The notes beneath the pieces are model-generated. The model worked only from the letters and a program-made list of their open reading frames with translations. It made no database searches and was not told the origin of the DNA. From Pyramidobacter sp. C12-8 (GTDB taxonomy: Bacteria; Synergistota; Synergistia; Synergistales; Dethiosulfovibrionaceae), in the NCBI RefSeq assembly GCF_002007215.1, contig NZ_MUHX01000020.1, forward strand, positions 1 to 46,458: DNA of 46,458 nucleotides, read 5' to 3'. The translations under genes and the position numbers were made by a program. Of this stretch, positions 8,564 to 17,784 are shown in pieces. How positions within the stretch are numbered: the first letter of the stretch is position 1; the number at the start of each line of letters is the position of its first letter.

Positions 8564-8592
8564 AGTATAATAATTTTCCCTGAGTGTGTCAA
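8564..8592 (-). promoter_or_regulatory. Near-consensus sigma70 promoter of the symporter operon
   Basis: On the minus strand, TTGACA (8587-8592), a 17-nt spacer and TATACT (8564-8569). The start would fall near 8557, giving a leader of about 145 nt before the ATG at 8411. I recognise no riboswitch in that leader. Confidence 0.85.
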
Positions 8593-8676
8593 TGGATCCA
8601 TTTTTCCGAACGGCGCATGGACGCTTGATATCTCTTTCACGATCCGTTTCCGGAGCGGCCGTTTCATCAAGAAACG

Positions 8677-8722
8677 ACGGCCCGGCGGGCGTCTGAAAAA
8701 CTTTCAGAGTCCGCCGGGCCGT
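8677..8722 (-). terminator. Terminator after the ahpC-flavoprotein operon
   Basis: Perfect 12-bp stem ACGGCCCGGCGG (8677-8688) with CCGCCGGGCCGT (8711-8722), then a short T-containing tract on the minus strand. It lies 25 nt past the stop at 8748. Confidence 0.8.
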
Positions 8723-8747
8723 TATCGTTTTATGTACAATGATTCGC

Positions 8748-10391
8748 TTAAAGCTGCGCCAGCAGTTCCTCGACGGTCTTCTTGCCGAACATCGGCTGGC
8801 CATCGTTGACGACGTAGCAGGGAACGCTCATGACGTTGTACTTTTCGCGCAGTTCCGGGAAGTGGTTGAGATCGTAGACGTCGACGGAGACGCGCGGATT
8901 CAGCGAAGCGATGCGCTGCGCCGCGGTCACCAGCTCCGGGCACATCGTGCAGGTCAGGCTGACCATGATCGTCATATGCACGTCGCGATCGAGTTTTTCG
9001 ATCAGGGTTTTGGTCCGGTCGTCGATGCGCTGTCCGGGGCCGGCGAGGTTGTACAGGCCGAGCACGAACGAGGTGAACTCGTGCCCGCCGGGAACGCCGT
9101 GGAACGCGATCCCCGCCTCGCGGCCGTCGGCGCGGCACACTCTGACGCAAGGGGCGCCGTCGCCCGCCGTGGCGGATTTTTCCACGGTCAATTTGTCCGT
9201 CAAGGCCGCCAGCGCGTCCATGTAATTCTCCAGTTCGCGCGAGACGGGCCGCTCGTCCAGGGACAGGCGCAGGATCAGCGGCGACTCCATCTTGGCGAAC
9301 AGCGCGTCCAGCTGCTGAACCATATCGGCGCTGAAGAGGCCGTCGCCTTGGGGCGCCGTCGCCGGCGCACTCTCGCCGCGCCCGGAATCGGCGGGCCGAT
9401 GCGCGGCTGCGCGCCTGTGGGGAACTTCGGGCTTCAGACCGGTCTTCTTCTGCATGGCCGCGCAGTACTTTTCAAGCTCGGTGGCCGCCAGCGCGCCGTC
9501 GCCGACGGCCGTGACGACCTGACGCAGGTTTTTGATGCAAACGTCGCCGGCGGCGTAGACGCCGTCTACCGAGGTCTTCTGCTGCCGGTCGGTGATCACG
9601 TAACCGCGCTCGTCCAGATCGACGACGCCCCTGAAAAGCTCCGTGCTCGGCGAGTAGCCGGCGAAGACGAAGACGCCGAAAGTATCGCCGTTCTCCGGCT
9701 CGAAGACCGTGCGCTCGCCGGTCTTGCCGTTGACGTAGACCAGGCGGCGCAGCACGGAATCGCCCGAGACGCTTTCCACCGAGGTGTTGGTGAGCACGGT
9801 GATCTTCTCGTTCCGCCGCGCCTCGTCGGCCGCCGACTTGGCGCAGGAAAAATCGTCCTTGCGGATCAGCACGGTGACGTGCGAGGCGTACTTGGTCAGG
9901 AAAACGCTCTCCTCCGCCGCCGCGAAACCGCCGCCGACGACGAAGACCGGCTTGCCGGTGAAGAACTCGCCGTCGCAGGTGGCGCAGTAGGCGACGCCGT
10001 GCCCGCGGAAATCCAGCTCGCCCTCGAAGCCGACCGTGCGCGGATGCGCGCCCGTGGCGACGAGCAGCCCGAAACATTCGAAGACGCCGCGGCTGGTCAC
10101 GACCCGACGCACGTCGCCATCGACCTCGACGGCCGTCACCTCGGCCAGCAGGAACTCCGCGCCGAAGCTCTCCGCCTGGCGGCGCATCCTGTCCGTCAGA
10201 TCCGCGCCGCTGGCGCGCTCGACGCCCGGATAGTTGACGACTTCGGACGTGATCGTGATCTGTCCGCCGAACTTTTCCTTCTCCACGACCAGCACGCGGT
10301 AGCAGGCCCGCGCCAGATAAAGAGCGGCGGTCAGTCCAGCCGGACCGCCGCCGATAACGATGACGTCGTAGAGATTTTCGCCCACGCTCAC
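8748..10391 (-). CDS. Thioredoxin-reductase-like flavoprotein with C-terminal AhpF-NTD-like domain
   Basis: 547 aa. Residues 1-310 form a TrxB-type reductase: FAD motif GGGPAGLTAAL near 14, redox centre YCATCDG near 135, NAD(P)H motif GGGFAA, and a C-terminal AAGDVCIK FAD motif. A Pro/Ala-rich linker (about 325-365) leads to a two-lobed thioredoxin fold with CTMC near residue 470, resembling the AhpF N-terminal domain but placed at the C-terminus. It likely passes electrons from NAD(P)H to the AhpC encoded just upstream. The GTG start directly abuts the ahpC stop, with GGAG 8 nt upstream inside ahpC. No gap or frameshift is seen. Confidence 0.9.
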   Translation of the reverse strand: MSVGENLYDVIVIGGGPAGLTAALYLARACYRVLVVEKEKFGGQITITSEVVNYPGVERASGADLTDRMRRQAESFGAEFLLAEVTAVEVDGDVRRVVTSRGVFECFGLLVATGAHPRTVGFEGELDFRGHGVAYCATCDGEFFTGKPVFVVGGGFAAAEESVFLTKYASHVTVLIRKDDFSCAKSAADEARRNEKITVLTNTSVESVSGDSVLRRLVYVNGKTGERTVFEPENGDTFGVFVFAGYSPSTELFRGVVDLDERGYVITDRQQKTSVDGVYAAGDVCIKNLRQVVTAVGDGALAATELEKYCAAMQKKTGLKPEVPHRRAAAHRPADSGRGESAPATAPQGDGLFSADMVQQLDALFAKMESPLILRLSLDERPVSRELENYMDALAALTDKLTVEKSATAGDGAPCVRVCRADGREAGIAFHGVPGGHEFTSFVLGLYNLAGPGQRIDDRTKTLIEKLDRDVHMTIMVSLTCTMCPELVTAAQRIASLNPRVSVDVYDLNHFPELREKYNVMSVPCYVVNDGQPMFGKKTVEELLAQL

Positions 10392-10955
10392 TTACAGCGC
10401 TCCGACGAGGTCGAGGCTCGGCTTCAGAGTCTCCGCGCCCGGCTTCCACTTGGCGGGGCAAACCTGGTCGCCGTGCTCGGCGACGAACTGGCAGGCCTGC
10501 AGCTTGCGCAGCAGCTCGTCGGCGTTGCGGCCGACGTTGCCGGAATTGACTTCGTAGGCGACGATCTTGCCCTCGGGATTGACGATGAACGTGCCGCGCT
10601 CGGCGATGCCAGCCTCCTCGATGAGGACGTCGAAGTCCTTCGCCAGCGCGTGGGTCGGATCGGCCAGCATCGGATAGGTCAGCTTGGAAATCTTCTCGGA
10701 GTGATCGTGCCACGCCTTGTGCACGAAATGGGTGTCGCAGGACACGGAGTAGATCTCGCAGCCGGCGGCCTTGAACTTCGCGTAATTGTTTTCCAGATCT
10801 TCGAGTTCGGTCGGGCAGACGAAGGTGAAATCCGCGGGATAGAAGAAGAACACGCTCCACGTGCCGAGGATGTCGGCCTTGGTCACGGTCTTGAACTCGT
10901 TGTTCTGATAAGCGGAAACCTTGAAATCGGAAACTTCCTTGTTGATAAGAGACAT
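10392..10955 (-). CDS. ahpC: Peroxiredoxin AhpC
   Basis: 187 aa, the usual length of typical 2-Cys AhpC. The peroxidatic cysteine lies in DFTFVCPTE (near residue 47) and the resolving cysteine in QVCPAKW (near 168). It reduces hydrogen peroxide and organic peroxides in the cytoplasm; the downstream flavoprotein is the likely electron donor. First gene of a two-gene operon with its own promoter. In an anaerobe this pair is an expected oxygen defence. Confidence 0.97.
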   Translation of the reverse strand: MSLINKEVSDFKVSAYQNNEFKTVTKADILGTWSVFFFYPADFTFVCPTELEDLENNYAKFKAAGCEIYSVSCDTHFVHKAWHDHSEKISKLTYPMLADPTHALAKDFDVLIEEAGIAERGTFIVNPEGKIVAYEVNSGNVGRNADELLRKLQACQFVAEHGDQVCPAKWKPGAETLKPSLDLVGAL

Positions 10956-11006
10956 CTTGAATGACCCCCTTGATGTTTTTGGATTAGCATTAATTAACCC
11001 TGACTA

Positions 11007-11034
11007 AAAATATCATATTTCTACGCAATGTCAA
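11007..11034 (-). promoter_or_regulatory. Promoter of ahpC operon
   Basis: On the minus strand, TTGACA (11029-11034), a 16-nt spacer and TATTTT (11007-11012), about 52 nt before the ahpC start. The leader contains TTAG...CTAA half-sites but no clear PerR box. Confidence 0.6.
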
Positions 11035-11097
11035 GAGGGGGATCAGCAAAAAAACGATTTTTTACGATCCCGCGGCGACAAAGGGAGCCGTCTCGAA

Positions 11098-12366
11098 TCA
11101 CAGATCTTTCTCCTTGACCGCGGGGCCGACGTACTGATCCATCACGAGCGCCAGATAGAGATTGAGGCAGGTGCGGAAATCTTTCAGGTTCAAGCCCGAC
11201 TCCTTGTCGAGCTTGTCGAGGCGGTAGATCAGCGTGTTGCGGTGCACGTGCATGCGCCGCGCCGCTTCGACCAGCGAAAAGCCGCTTTCGCACCATTCGC
11301 GGATGGTCTCGCGCATCTGTTCCCAGTCGGGATAGCGGCGGAAAGCGCCCGTCACGGCCTGGACGAAACGGGTGCGCACGGGCGAATCGATCGTGGTGAT
11401 CACGTCTTCGAGGCGGTAATCGGCGATGTTGTAGACGCCCGGCTGCTGACGGAATTTCTTGCCGAGGAACAGGGCTTTCCACGCTTCCTGATAGCTGACC
11501 GCCAGCGCGGAAATGCCCAGCGCCGGCGAACCGATGCCGATGGCGGCCTTGAGATCGAAGGCTTCGATGGCCTGCAGGATCTTGCGCGCGCGCGCCGCGG
11601 CTTCGTCGGCCATGGAATTCCCGTGCTCCGTCTTCTCGCCGCCGGCCGCGAAAAGGATCACGAAACGGTTGTTGCCGAGCATGGCCGAAAGGTCGCGCGG
11701 CTCGGCGAAGAGCTTGCGGATCGACGCGAGCACGGCTTTCTTCACGTTGAGGATGCGCGTTTCGGCGTTCTCGCTCTGGCGGCGCATCTGCTCGCGCACC
11801 TGCAGGGCGAAGCGGCCGAACTGGTACAGGTCGACGGCGATGGGAATGTAATGCCAGGTGCGGTCGTAACCGTATTCGGACGCGCGCGACAGCAGCAGCG
11901 CCTCGTTGCTGACGCCGGGGACGAAGGAGCCGATGTCCTGGACGAGATTCTGCAGCGTGCTCTCGCGATTGACCGAGTAGGCGTACAATTCGCGCTCGCG
12001 CAGCAGCAGTTCGACCTGCTGCTTCACGATCGCGGCGAAGGGAACGACTTTTTCGGGCTCGCCGGCGATCGCCACCGTGCCGGCGATCTGCCCGTTCATG
12101 CTCCGGACCGGCGCGGTGACGCCGGGCAGCGTGCCTCTGAGCTGCTGCGCCTGCCTTTCGCCGGTACGAGCGTTCTGTCCGCTGGCGACGACGGATAGCG
12201 ATGCCTCGTGAAACTGTTCGAGGCGGTCCGTGTTGCTGGAACCGACGATAACGCCTTCCGCATCGGTGATGATCACGTCGAAATTGATGGCCGAGGCGAC
12301 GGCGGCGGCGATTTCCTGGGCGCATTTGCGCAGCAGGATGTTTCCCTCAGAGTTCTGTTCATACAT
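11098..12366 (-). CDS. CdaR-type transcriptional regulator (sugar-diacid recognition + PucR HTH)
   Basis: 422 aa from the ATG at 12366, chosen over a GTG three codons upstream because AAGGTG is 6 nt away. Residues about 1-135 match the putative sugar-diacid recognition domain (ALRKCAQ-like start, FDVIITDAEG). The C-terminal 60 residues form the PucR-type helix-turn-helix, with AARRMHVHRNTLIYRLDKLD. CdaR of E. coli activates glucarate/galactarate/glycerate genes. Here it is monocistronic and not beside a diacid pathway, so its regulon is unknown. It is divergent from tyrS. Confidence 0.88.
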   Translation of the reverse strand: MYEQNSEGNILLRKCAQEIAAAVASAINFDVIITDAEGVIVGSSNTDRLEQFHEASLSVVASGQNARTGERQAQQLRGTLPGVTAPVRSMNGQIAGTVAIAGEPEKVVPFAAIVKQQVELLLRERELYAYSVNRESTLQNLVQDIGSFVPGVSNEALLLSRASEYGYDRTWHYIPIAVDLYQFGRFALQVREQMRRQSENAETRILNVKKAVLASIRKLFAEPRDLSAMLGNNRFVILFAAGGEKTEHGNSMADEAAARARKILQAIEAFDLKAAIGIGSPALGISALAVSYQEAWKALFLGKKFRQQPGVYNIADYRLEDVITTIDSPVRTRFVQAVTGAFRRYPDWEQMRETIREWCESGFSLVEAARRMHVHRNTLIYRLDKLDKESGLNLKDFRTCLNLYLALVMDQYVGPAVKEKDL

Positions 12367-12516
12367 TTTTCTCACCTTGTGCTTAAAGTATAAATACAGT
12401 TAATATTTAGCCATAAATTTTATATTTTTGCAATAGCATATTGAGTGATATTTCACGAACAATCCTCCGAAGTTGTCAGCCAAAGTCCGCTTATGCCTTC
12501 TTTGACCGAATGAAAA

Positions 12517-12553
12517 ACGGGAAACGTGTCGCGGCGCATGGAACATTTCCCGT
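12517..12553 (-). terminator. Inverted repeat in the cdaR-tyrS gap
   Basis: ACGGGAAA (12517-12524) and TTTCCCGT (12546-12553) are a perfect 8-bp inverted repeat; on the minus strand it is followed by TTTTTC. It looks like a minus-strand terminator or insulator just upstream of the tyrS promoter. The rest of 12376-12516 is AT-rich with no gene; a TATACT-like -10 for the regulator gene lies at 12387-12392. Confidence 0.4.
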
Positions 12554-12560
12554 CCGAATG

Positions 12561-12569
12561 TGTTAAGAT
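12561..12569 (+). promoter_or_regulatory. Extended -10 candidate for tyrS
   Basis: TGT-TAAGAT at 12561-12569 fits an extended -10; no good -35 is visible. The leader to the tyrS start is about 60 nt, too short for a T-box. Confidence 0.35.
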
Positions 12570-12634
12570 GTACTCTACTGACTCGTTCATCGGCAAATTT
12601 TTATTCTTCGAAGGCGAAAGGATTTGATCTAAAA

Positions 12635-13912
12635 ATGGCAGAAAATGCGCTTGAAGTGCTTCGCGCGCGCGGCTTCATCGACTGGACCACGGACGACGCC
12701 GGCGTCAGGGAATTGTTCGACACAGGCATGGTCACGGCTTACGTGGGCTTCGACCCCACCGCGGACAGTCTGCACGTCGGCCATCTGATCCCGCTGATGG
12801 GCTTGGCCTGGCTGCAGCGGCTCGGGCACCGGCCCATCGTGCTGGCCGGCGGCGGCACGGGCATGATCGGCGACCCGTCCATGAAGAGCGCGGAGCGCAA
12901 TCTGCTGACGATGGATCAGATCCGCCACAACGTTGAAGGCGTCAAGAAGCAACTCATGCACTTCGTCAGCTTCGACTGCGGCGAGAACTCCGCGCTGCTG
13001 GTCAACAACTACGACTGGCTGAGTTCCATGAACTTCCTCGAGTTCCTGCGCGACGTGGGCAAGTTCTTCACGATCAACAAGATGATCGCCAAGGAACACG
13101 TCAGGAGCCGCATCGAGGACCCGACCAAGAGCCTGTCCTTCACCGAGTTCGCCTACACGCTGCTGCAGTCCTACGACTTCTACCATCTCTACACGACTTA
13201 CGGCTGCCGCCTGCAGCTGGGCGGCAACGACCAGCAGGGCAACATCACCAGCGGCATCGACTTCATCCGTAAGCACGAAGAGGGCGCGGCGGTGTACGGC
13301 GGCACCAATCCGCTGCTGCTGACTTCCGCCGGGCACAAGTTCGGCAAGACCGAGGGCGGCGCCGTCTGGCTCGATCCGGCCAAGACCTCGCCCTACCAGT
13401 TCTACCAGTTCTGGGTCAACAGCGAAGACGCCACGATCGCCAAGACGCTGCGCTATTTCACGTTCCTGCCGCTCGACGAGATCGACGCGCTGGTCGCGCG
13501 CCACATGCAGTCGCCCGAGAAACGCGAAGCGCAGCGCGTGCTGGCCTACGAGATCACCAGGCTCGTCCACGGCGAAAACGTGGCGGCCAACGTCCGGCAC
13601 GCCAGCGAGATCCTCTTCGGCGGCGCTTACACGCCCGAAGATCTGACGGAAGAAATGCTCCACACGCTGGCGGCCGAGACGCCCTGCGGCAAAGTCGCCT
13701 CGCTGCCCATGCCGCTCGCCGACGCGCTCGCCGAGGTGGGCGCGTGCAAGAGCAAGGGCGAAGCCAAGCGCCTGATCGCCGGCGGCGGCGTGTCCGTCAA
13801 CGGCGTCCGCGCCGACGACGGCGCGCAGATCGAGGAGAAGGACGTGCTCTGCGGCTACTCCTCGCTGATCCGCCTCGGCAAAAAGAAATATTTTATGATC
13901 GGCCGCAAATAA
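12635..13912 (+). CDS. tyrS: Tyrosyl-tRNA synthetase
   Basis: 425 aa. Class I signatures are present: HVGH (HIGH-type) near residue 50 and KFGKT (KMSKS-type) near 235. YVGFDPTADSLHVGH is typical of TyrS. The C-terminus carries an S4 RNA-binding domain (about 355-420, KSKGEAKRLIAGGGVSVNG). It charges tRNA-Tyr. ATG at 12635 is preferred over an upstream GTG at 12560 because conserved sequence begins here and GAAAGGA lies upstream. The stop is one base from the next ATG, so the acyltransferase gene is probably cotranscribed. Confidence 0.97.
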   Translation: MAENALEVLRARGFIDWTTDDAGVRELFDTGMVTAYVGFDPTADSLHVGHLIPLMGLAWLQRLGHRPIVLAGGGTGMIGDPSMKSAERNLLTMDQIRHNVEGVKKQLMHFVSFDCGENSALLVNNYDWLSSMNFLEFLRDVGKFFTINKMIAKEHVRSRIEDPTKSLSFTEFAYTLLQSYDFYHLYTTYGCRLQLGGNDQQGNITSGIDFIRKHEEGAAVYGGTNPLLLTSAGHKFGKTEGGAVWLDPAKTSPYQFYQFWVNSEDATIAKTLRYFTFLPLDEIDALVARHMQSPEKREAQRVLAYEITRLVHGENVAANVRHASEILFGGAYTPEDLTEEMLHTLAAETPCGKVASLPMPLADALAEVGACKSKGEAKRLIAGGGVSVNGVRADDGAQIEEKDVLCGYSSLIRLGKKKYFMIGRK

Positions 13913-13913
13913 G

Positions 13914-14801
13914 ATGAGCTTCGCCGTTTCGGCCGTCGAATTCCTGCGCAAAACGCTCGCCTACCCCGACTGGCGCGGACGCGCGCTCTACGGCTTGTGC
14001 CGCGGCGTTTTCGCTCTCGTGCCCATCCGCCGGCGGCTGATGCTCGACGCGTTCAAAACCTCGTTTCCCGAAAAGGACGAAGCGTGGCACAAAAAAACGC
14101 TGCGCGGCGTGTACCGCCACTTCTCCTGGATGATCGTGGAATTCCTCGCCTGCCAGAACGATCCCTCTCTCGTCAGCAAGATGGTCGTCGAGGTGGAAGG
14201 GCGCGAATGCGCCGACGCGCAGAAAGCCTCCGGCGCCGGCTGCTTTATGCTCACCGGCCATTTCGGCAACTGGGAGATCCTCGGCGGCTGGCTGCCGCAG
14301 AACGGTTATCCCGTCCAGCCCGCCGCGCGCGACGCCGACAATCCCGAATTCGCGGCGCTGATCGAGCGCTACCGCGCCAACCTCGGCGAAACCACGCTGC
14401 GCAAGGGCGCCATGAACGTGCGCCACATGATCCGGCAGGCGCAGGCCGGCACATGGGTCGCCCTGCTCGCCGATCAGGACGCCGGGGACCGCGCCGTGCC
14501 CGTGACGTTTTTGAACCGCCGCACCACCATGGTCGAAGGCCCCGCCGCGCTGGCGCTGACGGCCAAACTGCCGCTGCTCACTGTTTACTCGCTGCGCCTG
14601 GCTCCGTTCAAATACCGCGTCGTCTTCCTGCCCGACCTCGTCGGGGATCCGCAGGAACGCAGCCGCGAGAACGTCGCCGCGCTGACGCAAAAAGCCAACG
14701 CCGTGCTCGAAGAGATGGTGCGCCTCGCCCCCGAGCAGTGGTTCTGGTTCCACCGCCGCTGGAAGACCGACCCCGATCATCCCGGCGTGAAAATGCAGTA
14801 A
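13914..14801 (+). CDS. Lipid A biosynthesis acyltransferase (LpxL/HtrB family)
   Basis: 295 aa. The HX4E catalytic motif appears as GHFGNWE near residue 116. LADQDAGDRAVPVTFLN and the C-terminal WFWFHRRWKT are also typical of LpxL/LpxM proteins. It transfers a secondary acyl chain to lipid A at the inner membrane. Its presence supports a cell with lipopolysaccharide. It starts one base after the tyrS stop. Which acyl chain or position is used cannot be told. Confidence 0.92.
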   Translation: MSFAVSAVEFLRKTLAYPDWRGRALYGLCRGVFALVPIRRRLMLDAFKTSFPEKDEAWHKKTLRGVYRHFSWMIVEFLACQNDPSLVSKMVVEVEGRECADAQKASGAGCFMLTGHFGNWEILGGWLPQNGYPVQPAARDADNPEFAALIERYRANLGETTLRKGAMNVRHMIRQAQAGTWVALLADQDAGDRAVPVTFLNRRTTMVEGPAALALTAKLPLLTVYSLRLAPFKYRVVFLPDLVGDPQERSRENVAALTQKANAVLEEMVRLAPEQWFWFHRRWKTDPDHPGVKMQ

Positions 14802-14832
14802 TCCTGCGGCGAAACTTTACGACAAAAAAATA

Positions 14833-14876
14833 AAACAGGGCGGCTGAGCGAGAGTTTTCGTTCAGCCGCCCTGTTT
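14833..14876. terminator. Bidirectional terminator between convergent operons
   Basis: Perfect 15-bp stem AAACAGGGCGGCTGA (14833-14847) with TCAGCCGCCCTGTTT (14862-14876). T-rich tracts follow on both strands. It serves the tyrS operon and the ABC transporter operon. Confidence 0.92.
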
Positions 14877-14901
14877 GTTTTTCTTGTTCGATCCAGCCGC
14901 G

Positions 14902-15555
14902 CTATTTCACCTTCCAGCGGTTTTCGAGCAGCTGCAGCGCGCCCGAGGTGACGCTGGTCAGCACCAGATAGACCACGGCCACGAAGATGAACGTCTCGAA
15001 CGAGGCGTAGGTGACGCTGCGCACCTGCTGGCCGACCATGGTCAGGTCGCTGATGGCGAGCACGGAGAGCAGCGACGATTCCTTGATCAGCGTCACGAAC
15101 TCGTTGCCGATGGCCGGCAGCATGTGGCGGATCGCCTGCGGCAGGATGATGCTCTTCATCGTCTGCCAGTAGGACAGCCCCAGCATCTTGGCCGCTTCCC
15201 ACTGCCCCTTCGACACGCCTTCGATGCCGCCGCGCACGATCTCGCCCACGTAACCGGACGAGTTGATGCCGATGCCGAGGATGCCGGCCGTGGCCGCGTC
15301 GAGGTTCACGCCCAGCGCCGGCAGGCCGAAGTAGATCAGAAACAGCTGGATCATCAGCGGCGTGCCGCGCAGCACGTAAATGTACGCCGCCATCAGGTAG
15401 CGCAGCGGCTTGAACGGCATGACGCGGAACGAGCCGATGAAGATGCCCAGCGCCGAACCGAACAGCACGCCGAGGAACGAGGCCTGAATGGTCACGCACA
15501 CGCCCTTCCAGAACATGTGCAGATACGGGATCAGCACGGAAAAGTCCAGTTCCAT
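14902..15555 (-). CDS. Polar amino acid ABC transporter permease (HisM/GlnP family)
   Basis: 217 aa with about five membrane segments. The family EAA loop appears as SKGQWEAAKMLGLSYWQTMKS fragments (EAAKMLGL near residue 135), and YVLRGTPLMIQL is the typical upstream motif. It forms the membrane channel with the ATPase encoded directly upstream (adjacent, no gap). A 126-nt part of its 3' end is duplicated at 22265-22390. Likely substrate is a polar amino acid by family. Confidence 0.93.
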   Translation of the reverse strand: MELDFSVLIPYLHMFWKGVCVTIQASFLGVLFGSALGIFIGSFRVMPFKPLRYLMAAYIYVLRGTPLMIQLFLIYFGLPALGVNLDAATAGILGIGINSSGYVGEIVRGGIEGVSKGQWEAAKMLGLSYWQTMKSIILPQAIRHMLPAIGNEFVTLIKESSLLSVLAISDLTMVGQQVRSVTYASFETFIFVAVVYLVLTSVTSGALQLLENRWKVK

Positions 15556-16323
<768 letters not shown>

Positions 16324-16351
16324 ATTCGCTCACCTCCATTGAAATGCGTTC

Positions 16352-16380
16352 ATTATAAATCAACTATCAGTTTATTGCCA
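16352..16380 (-). promoter_or_regulatory. ABC operon promoter with internal inverted repeat
   Basis: Minus strand: a perfect TATAAT -10 (16352-16357), a 17-nt spacer and a weak -35 TGGCAA (16375-16380). Between them lies AACT-GAT-AGTT (16361-16371), a perfect inverted repeat that could be an operator. Confidence 0.7.
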
Positions 16381-16384
16381 GATG

Positions 16385-16398
16385 AAAATTGCAATTTT
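16385..16398. promoter_or_regulatory. 14-bp palindrome upstream of ABC promoter
   Basis: AAAATTGCAATTTT is a perfect palindrome sitting 4 bp upstream of the -35. It could bind an activator or repressor; no specific regulator is recognised. Confidence 0.4.
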
Positions 16399-16442
16399 GT
16401 TTATTTGTTTTCACAAGAGAGGGATCGCCGCTCGAAGCGCCG

Positions 16443-16477
16443 CACAAAAAAACAGGCTGGCGCGTCGGCCAACCTGT
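16443..16477 (-). terminator. Terminator of the TRAP transporter operon
   Basis: On the minus strand ACAGGTTGGC pairs with GCCAGCCTGT (one wobble), followed by seven T. It lies just after the dctM stop at 16492 and separates it from the ABC operon. Confidence 0.85.
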
Positions 16478-16491
16478 CTTATAATATTTTT

Positions 16492-17784
16492 CTACAATCC
16501 CATGACGCGAGGGAGATAGGTCGTAAAGACCGGAAACGTCACGATGATCAGCTGCACAGCCAGCGCCACGAGCACGAACGGCCAGATCCGGCGGAACATC
16601 TCGCCCAGCGGCACCTTGCCCACCGCGGCGACGATGTAGTTGCAGGCCCCTACCGGCGGCGTGATCAGAGCGATCGTCACGTTCAGCGTCATCACCACGC
16701 CGAAGTGGAAAGGGTCGATGCCGGCCTTGGCCGCCAACGGCGCGAATACCGGCGTCAGCAGCGTCATCACCGAGATCTCCTCCATGAACATGCCGATCAC
16801 GAAGACGATCAGGCTGAGCACGACCATCAGCAGCCAGGGATGCCCCAGCAGCCCGGCTTCGACGACGAACTGGCTGAACGCCTGCGTGACGCGCTCCCAC
16901 TTGAGATACCAGCCGACGACCGAGGCCGCGCCCATGATCAGAAAGATCGCGCTGGTCAGGCGCACCGTCTCGCCGACCGCCTCGGCGAAACCGCGCAGCG
17001 TCAGCCGCCGCGTCACCGCCACGCCGGCGAAAACGCAGTAGACCGCCGCCAAAGCGCCCGACTCCGTCGGCGTGACGATCCCCGACATGATGCCGCACAT
17101 GATGATGCACGGCGCCAGCAGGGCCAGAAACGAGCGGAACAGGATCCGCCACTTCTGCGCGTATACGCCCGCCAGGTCGGTCTTGGGCACGTCGTATTTG
17201 CGCGCGTAGTACCAGTTCATGGCCATGTAAGCCAGCCCGAGCGCGATCCCCGGCGCCACGCCGGCGGCGAAGAGCCCGCCGATGGACGTGTTGGTCATCG
17301 AGGCGTAGATGATCATGAAAATGCTGGGAGGAATGATCGGTCCGATCAGCGAGCTGCCCGCCGTGATCCCCGCCGCGTACGACGCGGGAAAGCCTTCCTT
17401 CACCATGGCGGGGATCAGGATCGAACCCAGCGCCGAGGCGTCGGCCGCGGCGCTGCCGTTGACGCCGGCGAAGATCACGCTGCCGACCACGTTGACGTAA
17501 CCCAGCCCGCCGCGCACCGAACCGACCGCCAGACGGCTGAAGTCGATGAGGCGGTCGGTGAGTCCGGAGCGGTTCATCAGCGTGCCCGTGAGGATAAAAA
17601 AGGGAATCGCCATCAGCGAGAAGGAATCCATGCCGCCGAAAAACTGCTGCGGGACGACGCGCAGCAGCGTCAGGTCGCCCGCGCCGAGGATGCCGAGCAG
17701 CCCCGCCATCGTCAGCGAAGCGTAGAGCGGCACGCCGAGAAGCATCAGCGCAAAAAACGCCGCCAACAGAAGGAAACCGCTCAT
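16492..17784 (-). CDS. TRAP transporter large permease (DctM family)
   Basis: 430 aa with about 12 membrane segments, normal for DctM. Typical motifs include MAIPFFILTGTLMNRSG, GPIIPPSIFMIIYA and TPPVGACNYI. It carries the ion-coupled transport path. ATG at 17784 overlaps the small-permease stop by 4 nt (ATGA). Together with DctQ and DctP it forms a sodium-driven uptake system, probably for an organic acid; the substrate cannot be read from sequence. Confidence 0.95.
   Translation of the reverse strand: MSGFLLLAAFFALMLLGVPLYASLTMAGLLGILGAGDLTLLRVVPQQFFGGMDSFSLMAIPFFILTGTLMNRSGLTDRLIDFSRLAVGSVRGGLGYVNVVGSVIFAGVNGSAAADASALGSILIPAMVKEGFPASYAAGITAGSSLIGPIIPPSIFMIIYASMTNTSIGGLFAAGVAPGIALGLAYMAMNWYYARKYDVPKTDLAGVYAQKWRILFRSFLALLAPCIIMCGIMSGIVTPTESGALAAVYCVFAGVAVTRRLTLRGFAEAVGETVRLTSAIFLIMGAASVVGWYLKWERVTQAFSQFVVEAGLLGHPWLLMVVLSLIVFVIGMFMEEISVMTLLTPVFAPLAAKAGIDPFHFGVVMTLNVTIALITPPVGACNYIVAAVGKVPLGEMFRRIWPFVLVALAVQLIIVTFPVFTTYLPRVMGL

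Noticed and set aside
12376-12634. T-box leader for tyrS
   Set aside because: The leader after the likely promoter is about 60 nt and lacks the T-box sequence; the inverted repeat at 12517-12553 lies before the promoter.
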